A DNA stretch of 64,000 nt, taken from assembly GCF_016545825.1 (NCBI RefSeq), contig NC_052622.1, positions 48,528,770 through 48,592,769 on the forward strand, read 5' to 3'. Positions 1 to 10,047 of the stretch are shown one piece after another. The position numbers were made by a program, and so were the translations under genes. The notes beneath the pieces are model-generated. The model had not been told where the DNA came from, searched no databases, and saw only the letters and a program-made list of their open reading frames with translations. Each line of letters starts with the position of its first letter. The stretch's first letter is position 1. The stretch is from Eucalyptus grandis (taxonomy: Eukaryota > Streptophyta > Magnoliopsida > Myrtales > Myrtaceae).

Positions 1-1400
1 TAACTCTGGCGCGATTTGAGTGCGTCCTAATCTACCGGGTAGCTTTTAGGAAATTTTCAGTGCAATTGACCCGTGGTTGATTATTTTCAAGCCACGACAT
101 AATCTTCGACACATTGGCGACTCTTGATTGTCGTGAAAATCTCGATGTTTCAAATACGGACACAGGGTACCAAAAACGACAGAATAATCAGTTCAGTGCC
201 GGTCAACGAGGATATTGAAATAAGATGGAATCACCCACACTCTAATTACATATCTCAGTCAAATCGACCTATTACTGATCTCTGTTCGATTTTGACAGTG
301 TCGTAATGATCATTGTAGATTTATACAGTCAAGCAGTCGGTTCATGGTCAGATTCTCAAGCCTATTGCATTTAAATTCCTTAACGGCTTCACTTAATAAA
401 CTAGTTATCTCGTGAGTGATCAGCTTGGAGAATTGAACTATAAGCGCATCGATGAAAAGTCCGTCTCATTTAATTGAAAACAGAATCAGAAATTTAGGAT
501 GTCACAAGCCCAATGAGCAATATCATGCTTGAGCTTTTAATTAGTTTAATATAGTCCTTGAAATTTTAGTAAATTATATAATCTAGTCCATAGACAATAC
601 CAAAAAAAAAGCCAACATTATCCCATTTAAATTAATGTAATTTGCTGATTTGGCTCAATCCTGTAAGTTTGAACAATAGACCAAAAAAAAAAAAATAGTG
701 TGGACCATTCACGTAAAATATTCAACTCAAATTAGGATATGATAATTCGTTCAAGTAGCATGGATAATAATTTTCTTAAAATTAAATAAATTAAAAGGAT
801 TATTATATTCCAAAACCACATTTTGAGCATGATGGTGGTGACTGGTGAGGAGGCTGGCGTTTGACCAGTGGCTTCGTCTCAAGCCTATTGTACTCGCTCA
901 GACCGTGGAGCGCAAGCAATAGAATCATCCCCTCGGGCCTTCCTCTCCGGTCCATCGTCTTCCCCAATTGTCTCGGTATCGCAAGTGTGAGTTTCAGGTC
1001 TCGAGTCTGAGAGCGTCTGAGGATGCAAATGGATGGTGTGATTGTTTTTGCTTGCGCAATATAACCGGAGGGAGGATTGTGTTACTTCTTATTTTTGTCC
1101 TGCTTATGTTACTTCAGAGGGCCAAATCATCATGATACAGGAAAGCGAAAGAGAAAATTATTTGCCCATAATTTTTTGGACAAAAATTCCCCTTCTTCGG
1201 TGGCCGGAATAGTATCTGGAGAAGATTTGGACGGCCAGATGAATGTTAGCCCTTATTCGAGATTAACTTGTTATTTCATACTCTTATTTGAAAGAATGTA
1301 TAATTTCTGAGCCTTTCCATGAGAAAATGTATAATCTCTGAGCCTTTTCATGAGAAAATGGATCCATTTCAAGTTTTCATTTAAAATTTTCTCCATAATG
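1..1400. other. Intergenic, no gene recognised
   Basis: I see no supported gene here. Short open frames around 124-306 and 1077-1310 lack family motifs, and their composition is that of AT-rich non-coding DNA. A stretch at about 890-1060 is less AT-rich and could be a decayed exon, but it shows no recognisable domain. A roughly 36-bp tandem duplication lies at about 1292-1362: two copies of a segment containing ATGTATAAT followed by CTGAGCCTTT and CATGAGAAAATG. Confidence 0.5.
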
Positions 1401-1404
1401 AATA

Positions 1405-1727
1405 GGGTTTGGTCTCTTTCGTGGAACCGCCACAAGCAACTGGAGTGGAAGAAGACAAAATGACATTTCACTTTTTAAAAAGAAGGGAGAATTGATTTAA
1501 AATTTCCATAAGTGTAATTTTTCCCTTTTATTGCCGTTAAAGATGAGAAGCAATCTTTCTAATTTGGGGAACAAATTATTACTTCAATTTTCTTTGCCAG
1601 CATTTTCTCCATTACCTAGTTTTGCTTCCAAACATGCTGTAACAGTGGATGATGTCCATATTGGTAAGTCAACAACCAAAGGCATGATTTATGAAAATTT
1701 CTTTTTAATTAGGAAGGAAGGAAAATA
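1405..1727 (-). pseudogene. Promoter-only relic of an epoxide hydrolase copy
   Basis: This block matches the sequence found 5' of the sEH genes and has the same orientation. The stretch 1415-1500, with the CAACTGGAGTGGAAGAAGAC core, corresponds to about 12780-12870 upstream of the second gene. The stretch 1590-1727, with GATGATGTCCATA, corresponds to about 37400-37545 upstream of the fourth. No sEH coding sequence lies below 1400, so only upstream flank survives. Together with the element inserted at 1728, it marks the former end of the cluster. Confidence 0.6.
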
Positions 1728-2512
1728 GGCCTAATACCCTAATAAATCTCAAAATTTAGCTTTTGTCCCAATTTTACTTCTTGTCTCATTAAAATCCTTC
1801 AACTTTAGGTCCAGTCCAAATTCTATCATAAATTTTTTTTTTGGTCTCATATAAAACCCTCAACTTTATATCATAAACCTTTTTTTTAATTCTCTGAAAA
1901 ACTCCCAACTTTAGGTCTTGTCCCAACTTTACCATTTGTTTTGAATTTTATGCTAAAATTTTTACAGTCTTATTGAAAACCACAAATTTTTCCAGAAATC
2001 TGCCTACACTAACCCTCCATCTAAGATTCTCATAGACAACCGAGAGATGGAGAACTCCTAAGCATGAGCTATGCGAGCATCCCAAGCACGAACTCTCTGA
2101 CCATAAGAAATGGAACATTTCCAAGCATGAGAGATGGACGACTGCAAAATCCCTAAGGGCAATTTTGATGGAGGATTAATGGAGAGCAATTTTTGGGACT
2201 CAAATGAAAGCTGATAATATTAGATGAAAAAAATTAGAGTGAAATTGAAACTGAATCTAAAGCTGTGATTTTTTTTTTAAGACAAAAAAAAAATTAGGAT
2301 AAAATTGATACTAGACCTAAAGTTTAGGGTTTTATGATACAAAAAAAGTTTAGGATGAAATTGAGATTGGACCTAAAGTTGAGGATTCTTTTATAAGACA
2401 AAAAAAGTGCATGGGAGAATTAGGATATGACCTAAAGTTGAAAGTTTTGTATGAGATAAAAGGTAAAATTGGAACAATAACTAAGTTGAAGGTTTTTTAA
2501 GGATATTAGGCC
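1728..2512. mobile_element. Mutator-type non-autonomous TIR element (785 bp)
   Basis: The ends are inverted: the left end starts GGCCTAATACCCTAATAAA, and the right end reversed starts GGCCTAATATCCTTAAAAA. Flanking 10-bp repeats are AAGGAAAATA (1718-1727) and AAGGAAGATA (2513-2522), one mismatch apart. A 9-10 bp target duplication with long A/T-rich TIRs fits a Mutator-like MITE. The interior repeats 'CAACTTTAGGTC'-like motifs in both orientations and has no coding capacity. It sits inside the sEH promoter relic; the paralogous site near 37540 lacks it. Confidence 0.75.
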
Positions 2513-2522
2513 AAGGAAGATA

Positions 2523-3768
2523 TGACTCTTTATATACAAACATAAAAGAGGTTATGCCTTGGATCCTGCAAAGTTATGGAGTAAATTAACATCTTACATG
2601 TATCCTGGGTTAGTCATCGTGTGGCTTAGCTTTATTTCCTTTTTTATCCCCCATTAAATGGCTCAAATTTATTCCTGTTTTTGTTTTCTTTTTCCCTTTT
2701 TATCCACCCTCTCTCTCTTTCTCCCCTCTCAAATTTAAACTCATGACGTAAGATTTAAGGTCGCAACCTCCCGAAATGTCAAATCTAGATCCTAAAATTA
2801 TCTTATTACTGAGTAAGAGATAAAGAAAACTTTGATTCAAAATTTTATTTAAAATACTTAGTTAACCTTTGAACGGACACTTTCCCTATCTTCATTCAAA
2901 TTACTATCAATGACCGGTCATTTGAAATATATTTACCTGAAGGATTCTATGCTCAAGATATATGACCTGTGAATTTTTTATTTTTATTTTTATTTTTTAA
3001 CTTTGGAATACTATACCTTTGAAGTCAGAGCAGTGACAATAGGCATGTTGGAGGCCCAAAATTCAAATTCTCTATTTATTTTTGACGCCATAATTATACA
3101 AAATTTTCTCTTAAAGAAAGAGTATATATGATAAACAATGATAGGATTGCACTTGATAGGATGCCCCCTTTGTCGCTGACGAGGGCATCCTCGTATACGA
3201 CAAAAGGAGCAACAGCACCACCTTTCTATCTAGCCCCATTTTTTAATCTATTTTTTTCGAAAACAGCAACGGAAATTCTAAACTACGCTGATCATAATAC
3301 ATTTATTTATAATTTATACCGGTATGACGCATTTTTCTTAATTTTTTTTGGTGACCTTTCTTAATTTTTTCTTTTGTGATACCCAAAACCCTAAACTTGT
3401 TTCCACATAATTTAGGGTTTTAGGTGTCAAAAAAGTAGATGTAAGGATTTTTTATGTTACAAAAAAAAAAATGTCATACCGATATAAGTTTCGGACTTTT
3501 GATGTTACAAAAAAAAAATTGAAGTAAATATGTCATTGTGGGCACAATTAATGTTTTTGGTGATTTTTTTCTTTCTTTTTATTTTATTTTATTTAGGTCT
3601 ATTTTTATAATCTTCAATCTATTCTAAAGTTATGCCATTTAGCACCACAGTAATGTCACTTGTGCTTGTGCGAAAGGAAAGTGACTCTTAACAAAAGAAT
3701 GACACATTGATATTCATTTTAAGGAAAGCCAACAAAATTAACGGAATCATAGCTGTGGACGCTTGGGA
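2523..3768. other. Intergenic, AT-rich
   Basis: No gene is supported. Poly-T and poly-A tracts are frequent. Around 3380-3540, related 'gttacaaaaaaaaa' and 'taggtgtcaaaaaa' segments recur, probably remnants of another small element whose ends I could not define. Confidence 0.5.
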
Positions 3769-3781
3769 TGAATCTTAGAAT

Positions 3782-3949
3782 ATATATATTGGTAAATAAA
3801 ATAGTGGCCAAAGTGGACAACCACTCCGAGGATTTGAGGGTTTCTCCCCTCCCAACAAGGGCTTTGTACTAGGATTTGAACCTCTACCCATTGGCAGATA
3901 AAGTCGGTTTGGAGTTAGCATCCTACCACTAGACCAACCCTTTGTTGGT
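3782..3949 (-). mobile_element. tRNA-derived SINE
   Basis: Read on the minus strand, the element opens with a Pol III A-box-like stretch (TGGTCTAGTGGTA, about 3924-3937). About 40 bp further on comes a near-consensus B box (GGTTCAAATCC, within 3871-3883). A body of about 85 bp follows, ending in an A/T-rich tail (ATATATATTGGTAAATAAAA on the plus strand). The flanks carry a 13-bp direct repeat, TGAATCTTAGAAT (3769-3781) and TGAGTCTTAGGAT (3950-3962), 11 of 13 matching. This is the structure of a retroposed SINE about 168 bp long. It lies just 3' of the first sEH gene. Confidence 0.75.
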
Positions 3950-4290
3950 TGAGTCTTAGGATTTTGAGGCATGAAGTAAGAGGTTTTAGCATACTGTGGC
4001 AAGTGTCAGCAGTCCTTCTGTAGTTCTCCCAAAAATAAAAGGGAATTACTTTTTTCTGTCGCACCTTTTTATTTTGGTCAAATTGTTGCGCTTTGAGACG
4101 TGACAGCATAATATCCTAAAGAGAGATCCCAAGTCAATGAAACTAGAATATTCAAAATGGATATAATTATGTCTTCCATTGTAATACCAAATGGCAGAAA
4201 AATAAGAAAAAGGACAGCTAAAAAAAGCGACAGTTTCGTCCTTTATTAATGAGCAGCTCCATACTTGATTTTTCAAAGAGAGAAATAAAA

Positions 4291-6144
4291 TCATGGAGAT
4301 GAGAATTTCTTGATGAAATCGCAAATGTGAGAAGTAACCTCATGAGGCTTCTCTAGCAAAAGGTAATGAGCCACTCCTTCCATCACCACGACCTCTTTCA
4401 AGCTGGGCACTGTCTGCTTGAAACCACCGTCATGGATGTACTCCTTCACGCCGGGGATGTGATAGATGAGGTCCAAGTCCCCCACTATGAACTTCACTGG
4501 CACTTCGATTCGTGCTCCAGCCCATGGTGCCGATAGCTCCCAGTTTCTATGCTCATAAAAGAGTTATTATCGATCACCAAAAAAAAATTGAAAGAGAAGT
4601 AAAAGATTCAAGAGGTTCCTTTAAAACTTTTACTTTTAATTTTACTTAGAAAGGAAAATAATCTTGTTAATTAAATTGAATACAATTAAGTCGCATTTAT
4701 TATACAATCTTAGACATTAGATTAGACAATATAGCCATTGCCTTATGCTACCATAACTATTTAGGCAAACCTTCTAGCGTTTTCCTCCTCATAATTCCAT
4801 ATACTTGAACATCGGGGGAATGTCAACGTATTCCAATGTGGCAATTTCAGACACGATGAAGAACATAGCTAAAAAATGATATGAATTTATTGAGAGAAAT
4901 CAAAATCTGTCACACTTGCGCAATTAGCTCGAAACCAACATTGCTTAGAACATTTTCACCAGTAATAAATGCCTTCTATAATCCCATTGAAAAACATTTT
5001 AGGATGGCACCAACTTGATACGAAGGTATAGGCACATCACAAACTGGCGCCATTCATCCATATGTGATGATCATTTTCACATGTCACTCAGATTTCTACT
5101 CTATCAATTTTCACCAAACTCAAGCCAAATCGGATGACCGTGAGATGCGATATTCAAATATTTACTAGTGCCATTTCTAACATTTAACCTGGAAGCGAGC
5201 ATAAGCTTAGAGAGAGGAACATACAAGTCCAAACAACGGTAATAGTTTAATCCTCCGGTGAAGCCGGTCCGGCTGAATTGGGTGGCGTAATAGTTGATGT
5301 CCTCCTCCGTCAGCCAAGAGGGCAAGTCAACCTGGCTGTCCTCCAACAGTTTGGTCCTCCCCGAGTATCCTAGATCCTTAGGGACGCGAGGTGGGCCTGG
5401 GTTGCGGGTTGTGAGGAACAGCTGAATGAGTTTGGCAGGATCAGCTTTTGCAAAGTCCTCTTCTATCTCTCCAGGTTCCTACCAAGTATAAAGATTACAT
5501 ACATACACAGTTAGGACTTGCAGAATTCAACTTTGAGCTTCTACTCAAGCCGGGCATGGTCTATGATCTACGTTTTGCCAGTGGCCACGACTCAAAAGTT
5601 CAGCTCCGAATCTTTTATAAAATGAAACCCAAGCCAAGTCAGATCTCGACTGCACAACCTGAAACCTGCAAACATAGTAATCATCTCCGTACATCGCCCT
5701 TAGCGACTCGACGGGCTTCTTCTCCGGATCACTCGGGAAACACGTGCCGCCGGGGCACCACGGGACGCTTGTGTTGACCAACGCCCTCACTCGATCGGGC
5801 CTGAGCAGGCACAAGTACCACGCCATGATTGCCCCCCAGTCGTGCCCCACCACGAACGCCTGCCCGATCCCCAGCGCGTCCAGCATCCCCACCAGGTCGC
5901 CCACCACGTGGAACGCCGTGTACGACTCCACGCGCAGCGGTGCGTCGGTGCCGCCAAAGCCCCGGAGGTCGGGCGCGACGGTGCGGTAGCCGAGGGCCGC
6001 GAGGGACACCATCTGGGGGCGCCACGAGTACCAGAGCTCCGGGAAGCCGTGGAGGAAGAGGACCGTGTCGGGGCCGTCGCCGACAGACGCCACGTGCATG
6101 TTTATGCCGTTGGTGCGAACAGTTGCGTGCTCGATCTTCTCCAT
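4291..6144 (-). CDS. Soluble epoxide hydrolase, copy 1 (intact, 3 exons)
   Basis: The exons are 6144-5659, 5478-5225 and 4546-4291 (486+254+256 nt), giving 331 residues. It is an alpha/beta-hydrolase of the plant soluble epoxide hydrolase type, which opens epoxides (in plants notably fatty-acid epoxides) to diols. Visible features are the oxyanion motif HGFPE (32-36), nucleophile D102 in GHDWGA, lid tyrosines Y156/Y157 and Y241/Y242, the acid residue D272 in VGDLDL, and catalytic H307 in EGVAH. There is no signal peptide, so it is probably cytosolic or peroxisomal. Intron phases (0, then 2) match the sister copies. Two oddities stand out: a six-residue insertion (around 130-141, GGTCF region) absent from copies 2 and 4, and a first donor reading GTTGTG where the sisters have GTGAGG. 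The start at 6144 is chosen because MEKIEH is shared by all complete copies. Confidence 0.88.
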
Positions 6145-6560
6145 TCTTTCGACGTTTTCCTGTTTTGTTTCCGTTCTCTGTGGAATGAGTTTTGCGAGTG
6201 TAGCGAAGGAGACGAAGAGACGAAATGAGAGTATGCAATGAATCGAGAGTTGCGGTCTCTTATGTGGAACCACAAGAAGCAGCTGTAGCCTGTAGGGGAA
6301 ATAAGAAGAGAACGGCTCCGTCGCTCTCCCAACTAATTGTGACAGAGCACGCTCCATCATTAGTTTTTCCCTCAAAACTAGTTAATCGGTACATCGAGTT
6401 TTGCCACGGAAATATACTTTAAATTAAACGCTATTGTGTTGTTAAACTACTCCATTTGATGGGACTTTGAAAGAGAAAGAGAAAAAAATGACTTGTTTCT
6501 TTCATAAAAAAGGAGAATTAATAATCATTTTCATTAAAAATGTGTCATTTTTCACTTTGG
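6145..6560 (-). promoter_or_regulatory. 5' flank of epoxide hydrolase copy 1
   Basis: The proximal part (6145-6295) aligns with the 5' flank of copy 2. About 190 bp at 6295-6485 has no counterpart there and looks like an insertion. Beyond it, homology resumes (ATAAAAAAGGAGAATTAAT at about 6504). The position equivalent to copy 2's TATA box reads TATGAAA on the minus strand (6500-6506). Both the insertion and the changed TATA could alter expression relative to copy 2. Confidence 0.45.
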
Positions 6561-6710
6561 TCACCGTTGACCAGGGCATTAATACCTGTGCAGAAATGGC
6601 GGATTCTTATTTCTGTGTTTGAACGTACGTTTAGAACTTTGTCATCACATTATGAGTCGAGCATATGGAGGCCCTTTGCATACATGATAATTTAATATGG
6701 ATAATGTTTT

Positions 6711-7930
6711 CCTTGAAAATATTGTCAATAAGTTCTAAACTTATTGTAATTTTATCAATTCAATCTTAAACATTTTAATTTTGCCAATTGTATAAACTTT
6801 ATCATGTTTTGTCAATTGAGTCAATTCAACTAATTTTAGTAAAAAATCATTGACGTGAATATCAACTATCCTATGTGACACTATTAGCGTTGATGTGGAT
6901 TATTTTTAATAATATCTTAATATTTTGGGTTAAAACCATGAAAAACCCCAAACTGGTACACTTGTGACAAATTTACCCCAAATTATTTTTTTGACCATGA
7001 AAAACCCAAAACTGGTAAATCTGTGATAAATTTACCCCGATCGATTATAAAAAACCATAAACTAGTACATTTATGACAAATTTATCCCAAACTAATTTAT
7101 TCAATTGCAAAAATCCATAAATTAGTAAATTTATGACAAATATAGCCTCTGCTAAATTTGATTAATAGCACAAAAAAATCACAAAAATTGTAAACTGTGA
7201 CAAACGGAGCGTAAAATCCTAAATTGGTATACCGGTTAACTGTCACGTGTCATTTAACTTAATAATTTGATAATAAAATTTAATGAAAACTAACATAGGG
7301 AAAATTGTCACAAGTGTACCAATTTGTGGTAAATTTGTCAAAGTACCAGTTTGGGGTTTTTGGTGGTCAAAAAAATAGTTTGGTATAAATTTGTAACAAA
7401 TGTACCGGTTTGGGGTTTTTCAGGGTATTAACCCTAATATTTTTTCAATATTTTTTTTTTCGTCCTCTTTCTTTTTTTTCTTTGCTTCTTTCTCTTGCCG
7501 ATCATTGGGCCTCGACAACCGACTAGAGGCGAGGACTAGTGAGGTGAAGCTCTTGCCCCTGCTCATCATTGGTGACGTCAACCTCCCCTTGTGATTGGCA
7601 AGGTTCAACCCTCACTTGATCCAGTGAGGGCACATCTCCCCACTGGCAAGGCTGACCTCATCACCAGAGGAAGTTGAGTCTTGCTCGAGGCTGGTGAGGT
7701 CGATCTCATTGGCTCTTGCCTCTAGCCGATCATTAGCTATTGTCGAGACCCAACGATTGATTAGAGAAAGAAGAGAAGAAAAATAAATATATAAATATAT
7801 ATATATTCAAAAAAATTAAAATATTATTAAAAATTAGTCACATCAACGTTGATCTTGTAACTTAGGATGGTTGATATTTACATTAGAATTTCCGACCAAA
7901 ATTAGTTAGATGGATTTTATAGTATTTTGA
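6711..7930. mobile_element. Older Mutator-type MITE, right end eroded, carrying a nested element
   Basis: The left end (about 6711-6780) matches the left end of the element at 13065-13711, and both lie at the same distance 5' of their sEH genes. The insertion therefore predates the duplication that made copies 1 and 2. The interior contains the GC-richer segment (about 7495-7745, with repeated GAGGTC/CTCGCC motifs) typical of this family. The right TIR is lost or too diverged to place. A second element (6927-7434) is inserted in it. Confidence 0.6.
6927..7434. mobile_element. Nested Mutator-type MITE (508 bp) with exact 9-bp target duplication
   Basis: The termini are GGGTTAAAACCATGAAAAA and, reversed, GGGTTAATACCCTGAAAAA. 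The TIRs run on through CCCCAAACTGGTACA-like sequence for about 45 bp. Exact flanking repeats TAATATTTT lie at 6918-6926 and 7435-7443. The interior is made of ATTTATCCCAAACT-type repeats without coding capacity. It is inserted in the older element 6711-7930; the paralogous element at 13065 lacks it. Confidence 0.85.
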
Positions 7931-7934
7931 CAGC

Positions 7935-10047
7935 TTAAATAGTGAACTCATAAGTGTTGTTTTTTTCTTCTTTTTTTCCCAATCACACAATATACCAATA
8001 ATTTAACTTTATGATAGTTATAATAACAATGACGACAGCGGCCACGGCAATGATAACAATAGATAGACGGCTAGATATAGATGATCTATCATGATAAAGT
8101 TATTATGAAAATTGAAAGATGTAATAGGTTTTGGAGATCTATTATCTTTCTTTTCAACCTTTGAGGCTTTTTACAATTTCTTTTTTGCATTTGCAATGAC
8201 AATAAGATCACTGTGCCATGTTCAACCAATGCATCGCCTTATTTTACTTCTGTACTAAGCTGAGAGGCCACCAATCTCTGCACTGATTTTTCGATGGAAG
8301 AAATCAAGCAAAATAAGCAAACTCTTGATTTTCTGGGTCAAAGGAAAATAAGAAAGAAACATTTAATTGGGGTTAAACGGTCACCAGATGCCAAGAGCTG
8401 TCGAAAGAGATGAGAGCTGTAATTATTCCATATACCAAGAAGGATGAAGACAAATTCTTGTGAATATCCAAACTTTGTCTTCAATTATTCAATTACTTCA
8501 TATTATATACTATCAAAATGCTAGTTTATCTAATGCTAATTTATCTCTTAAAAAACTCGATGATTCTATTGATGTAGATTCGAATAAGGTCAAACTCATT
8601 ACAAAAATGATGTGCATGTGTTTGTGTCTCTATAATTAGTGTTCAGTACAATTGGTGTGTGATATAAGAAAGAAATCATGAACTTTAGCGGGATAAGAAA
8701 AATTCTGAGATCATCTAACGACAATTGATTATCATGCGTGTAAGGGATTGGTTTTTATTCTTCGTGCAACTGTGACGCCTTAGAACGTCATGCGCTGCAC
8801 GTGTCTTGACCATACTCTTACATTGTATTAAACCGTTTAATAAAACTTTCCGGACGAGAAAATATCAGTAAATTCTTAATTTATCGTTCAAACGATACTA
8901 AAACTCAGAGCGTTCCCGTCTCCGATGATAAACAATGTGGCATCACGTCTTACATTGTCACTCCATGAAATTTGTTTTCGTAACCCTAATTTATTACTAA
9001 CGGGTTTACTTATCTAAATTACGGGTGTAGCTCAGGCTCTCCGTTGTCGTTACACAATCGTTCGACTGTAATTTTCATGGACGATATTGATTGCATCCGC
9101 ATTCCTATATATTATTTATATAGAAATTTTCCTTTTGGCCGAAGTCAGTGTGCAATTCATTTTTAATCGGGGTTCCCAGAACATTGGATGCGACCTATGA
9201 TTGTTCTTGATGCCAAGGGCATGAAGACAAAATCACGCGAACATCCAAACTTTGTCTTCAAATTTTTAATTACTTTACATCATAAATGATCAAAATTCTA
9301 GTTTGTCCCTTAAAAACTTGATGATTTTATCGAGGTAGAATATGAATAAGGTCGAGCTCATTACAAAAACGATAGTCATGCGTTTGTGTCTCCTTAATAA
9401 TTGTTGAGTACATATGATGTGGGATTTTAAAAAAAGAGAACGTGGAACTTTAGCAATATATATATGTGAGATCGTCCAATGAAAACTAATTATCATGGAG
9501 CAACCCGCGTGCTTGCGGAACTATCTTCGCAACATTATGAATTAATGATTTTACTTGTATGGAGAGGCAAAATATTGAACATTATTATATATGGACTCTT
9601 TTCTAGAATGCGAACAGTCAATGAATATTTCCTTCTTTCAATAAGTAAAAACAAACACTCATTCAAAACTTGGGAAAAAATAGAGAGAAGGATAAAGTTA
9701 ATATTCTGACAATTAAAGATTTTTTTATCAAAAAAATTATATTCATTATTCAAAAAGATACATGTGAAGTAAATAAACTACATAATAAAGCAAATTCAAA
9801 TGGCATCGACTATGTGTGTGCGCATACCTTCACAGAGATCGGAAACAAGAGCTCCTAAAAGGGATTTTTCCAGTTTCTATTTTGAGTTTTCATTTTTGAT
9901 CATCTTTAGTTCGTAATTACTGAATGGATAACGGATGAATTGAACTTTTTTATTTATTTCTATTATTCTCTTGCCCATTTATTATCCACGGTTGGTATCC
10001 AAATGGACAATAATCCATCATGAGGGACAACACAAGACACTACTAGA
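7935..10047. other. Intergenic, duplicated flank of the sEH cluster
   Basis: No gene is supported. 7990-8760 matches 14150-14860, including the AATGATAACAATAGATAGA segment. 9150-9850 matches 15900-16680 and 33660-34460, the 3' flank shared by sEH copies 2, 3 and 4. A block of about 390 bp beginning near 8766 (TGTGACGCCTTAGAACG) is not seen in the paralogous flank at 14845 and may be an inserted retroelement fragment; I could not define its ends. Confidence 0.5.

Noticed and set aside
3871..3936. tRNA gene
   Set aside because: A and B boxes are present, but no complete cloverleaf can be drawn, and the unit has a tail and target duplication; it is a SINE.
5829..6238. Several long open frames on both strands over sEH exon 1 (also at 12224-12620 and 36390-36880)
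   Set aside because: They are shadows of the GC-rich third-position bias of the real exon. They have repetitive Arg/Pro/Ala composition and no domain.
6145..6375. N-terminal extension of the sEH protein, open upstream of MEKIEH in copies 1 and 2
   Set aside because: In copy 4 the same sequence is out of frame with the start codon by one base, and the first part in copy 1 comes from an insertion absent in copy 2. It behaves as a 5' leader.
8766..9155. Solo LTR beginning TGTGACGCC
   Set aside because: The start looks LTR-like, but I found no matching CA end, target duplication or second copy.
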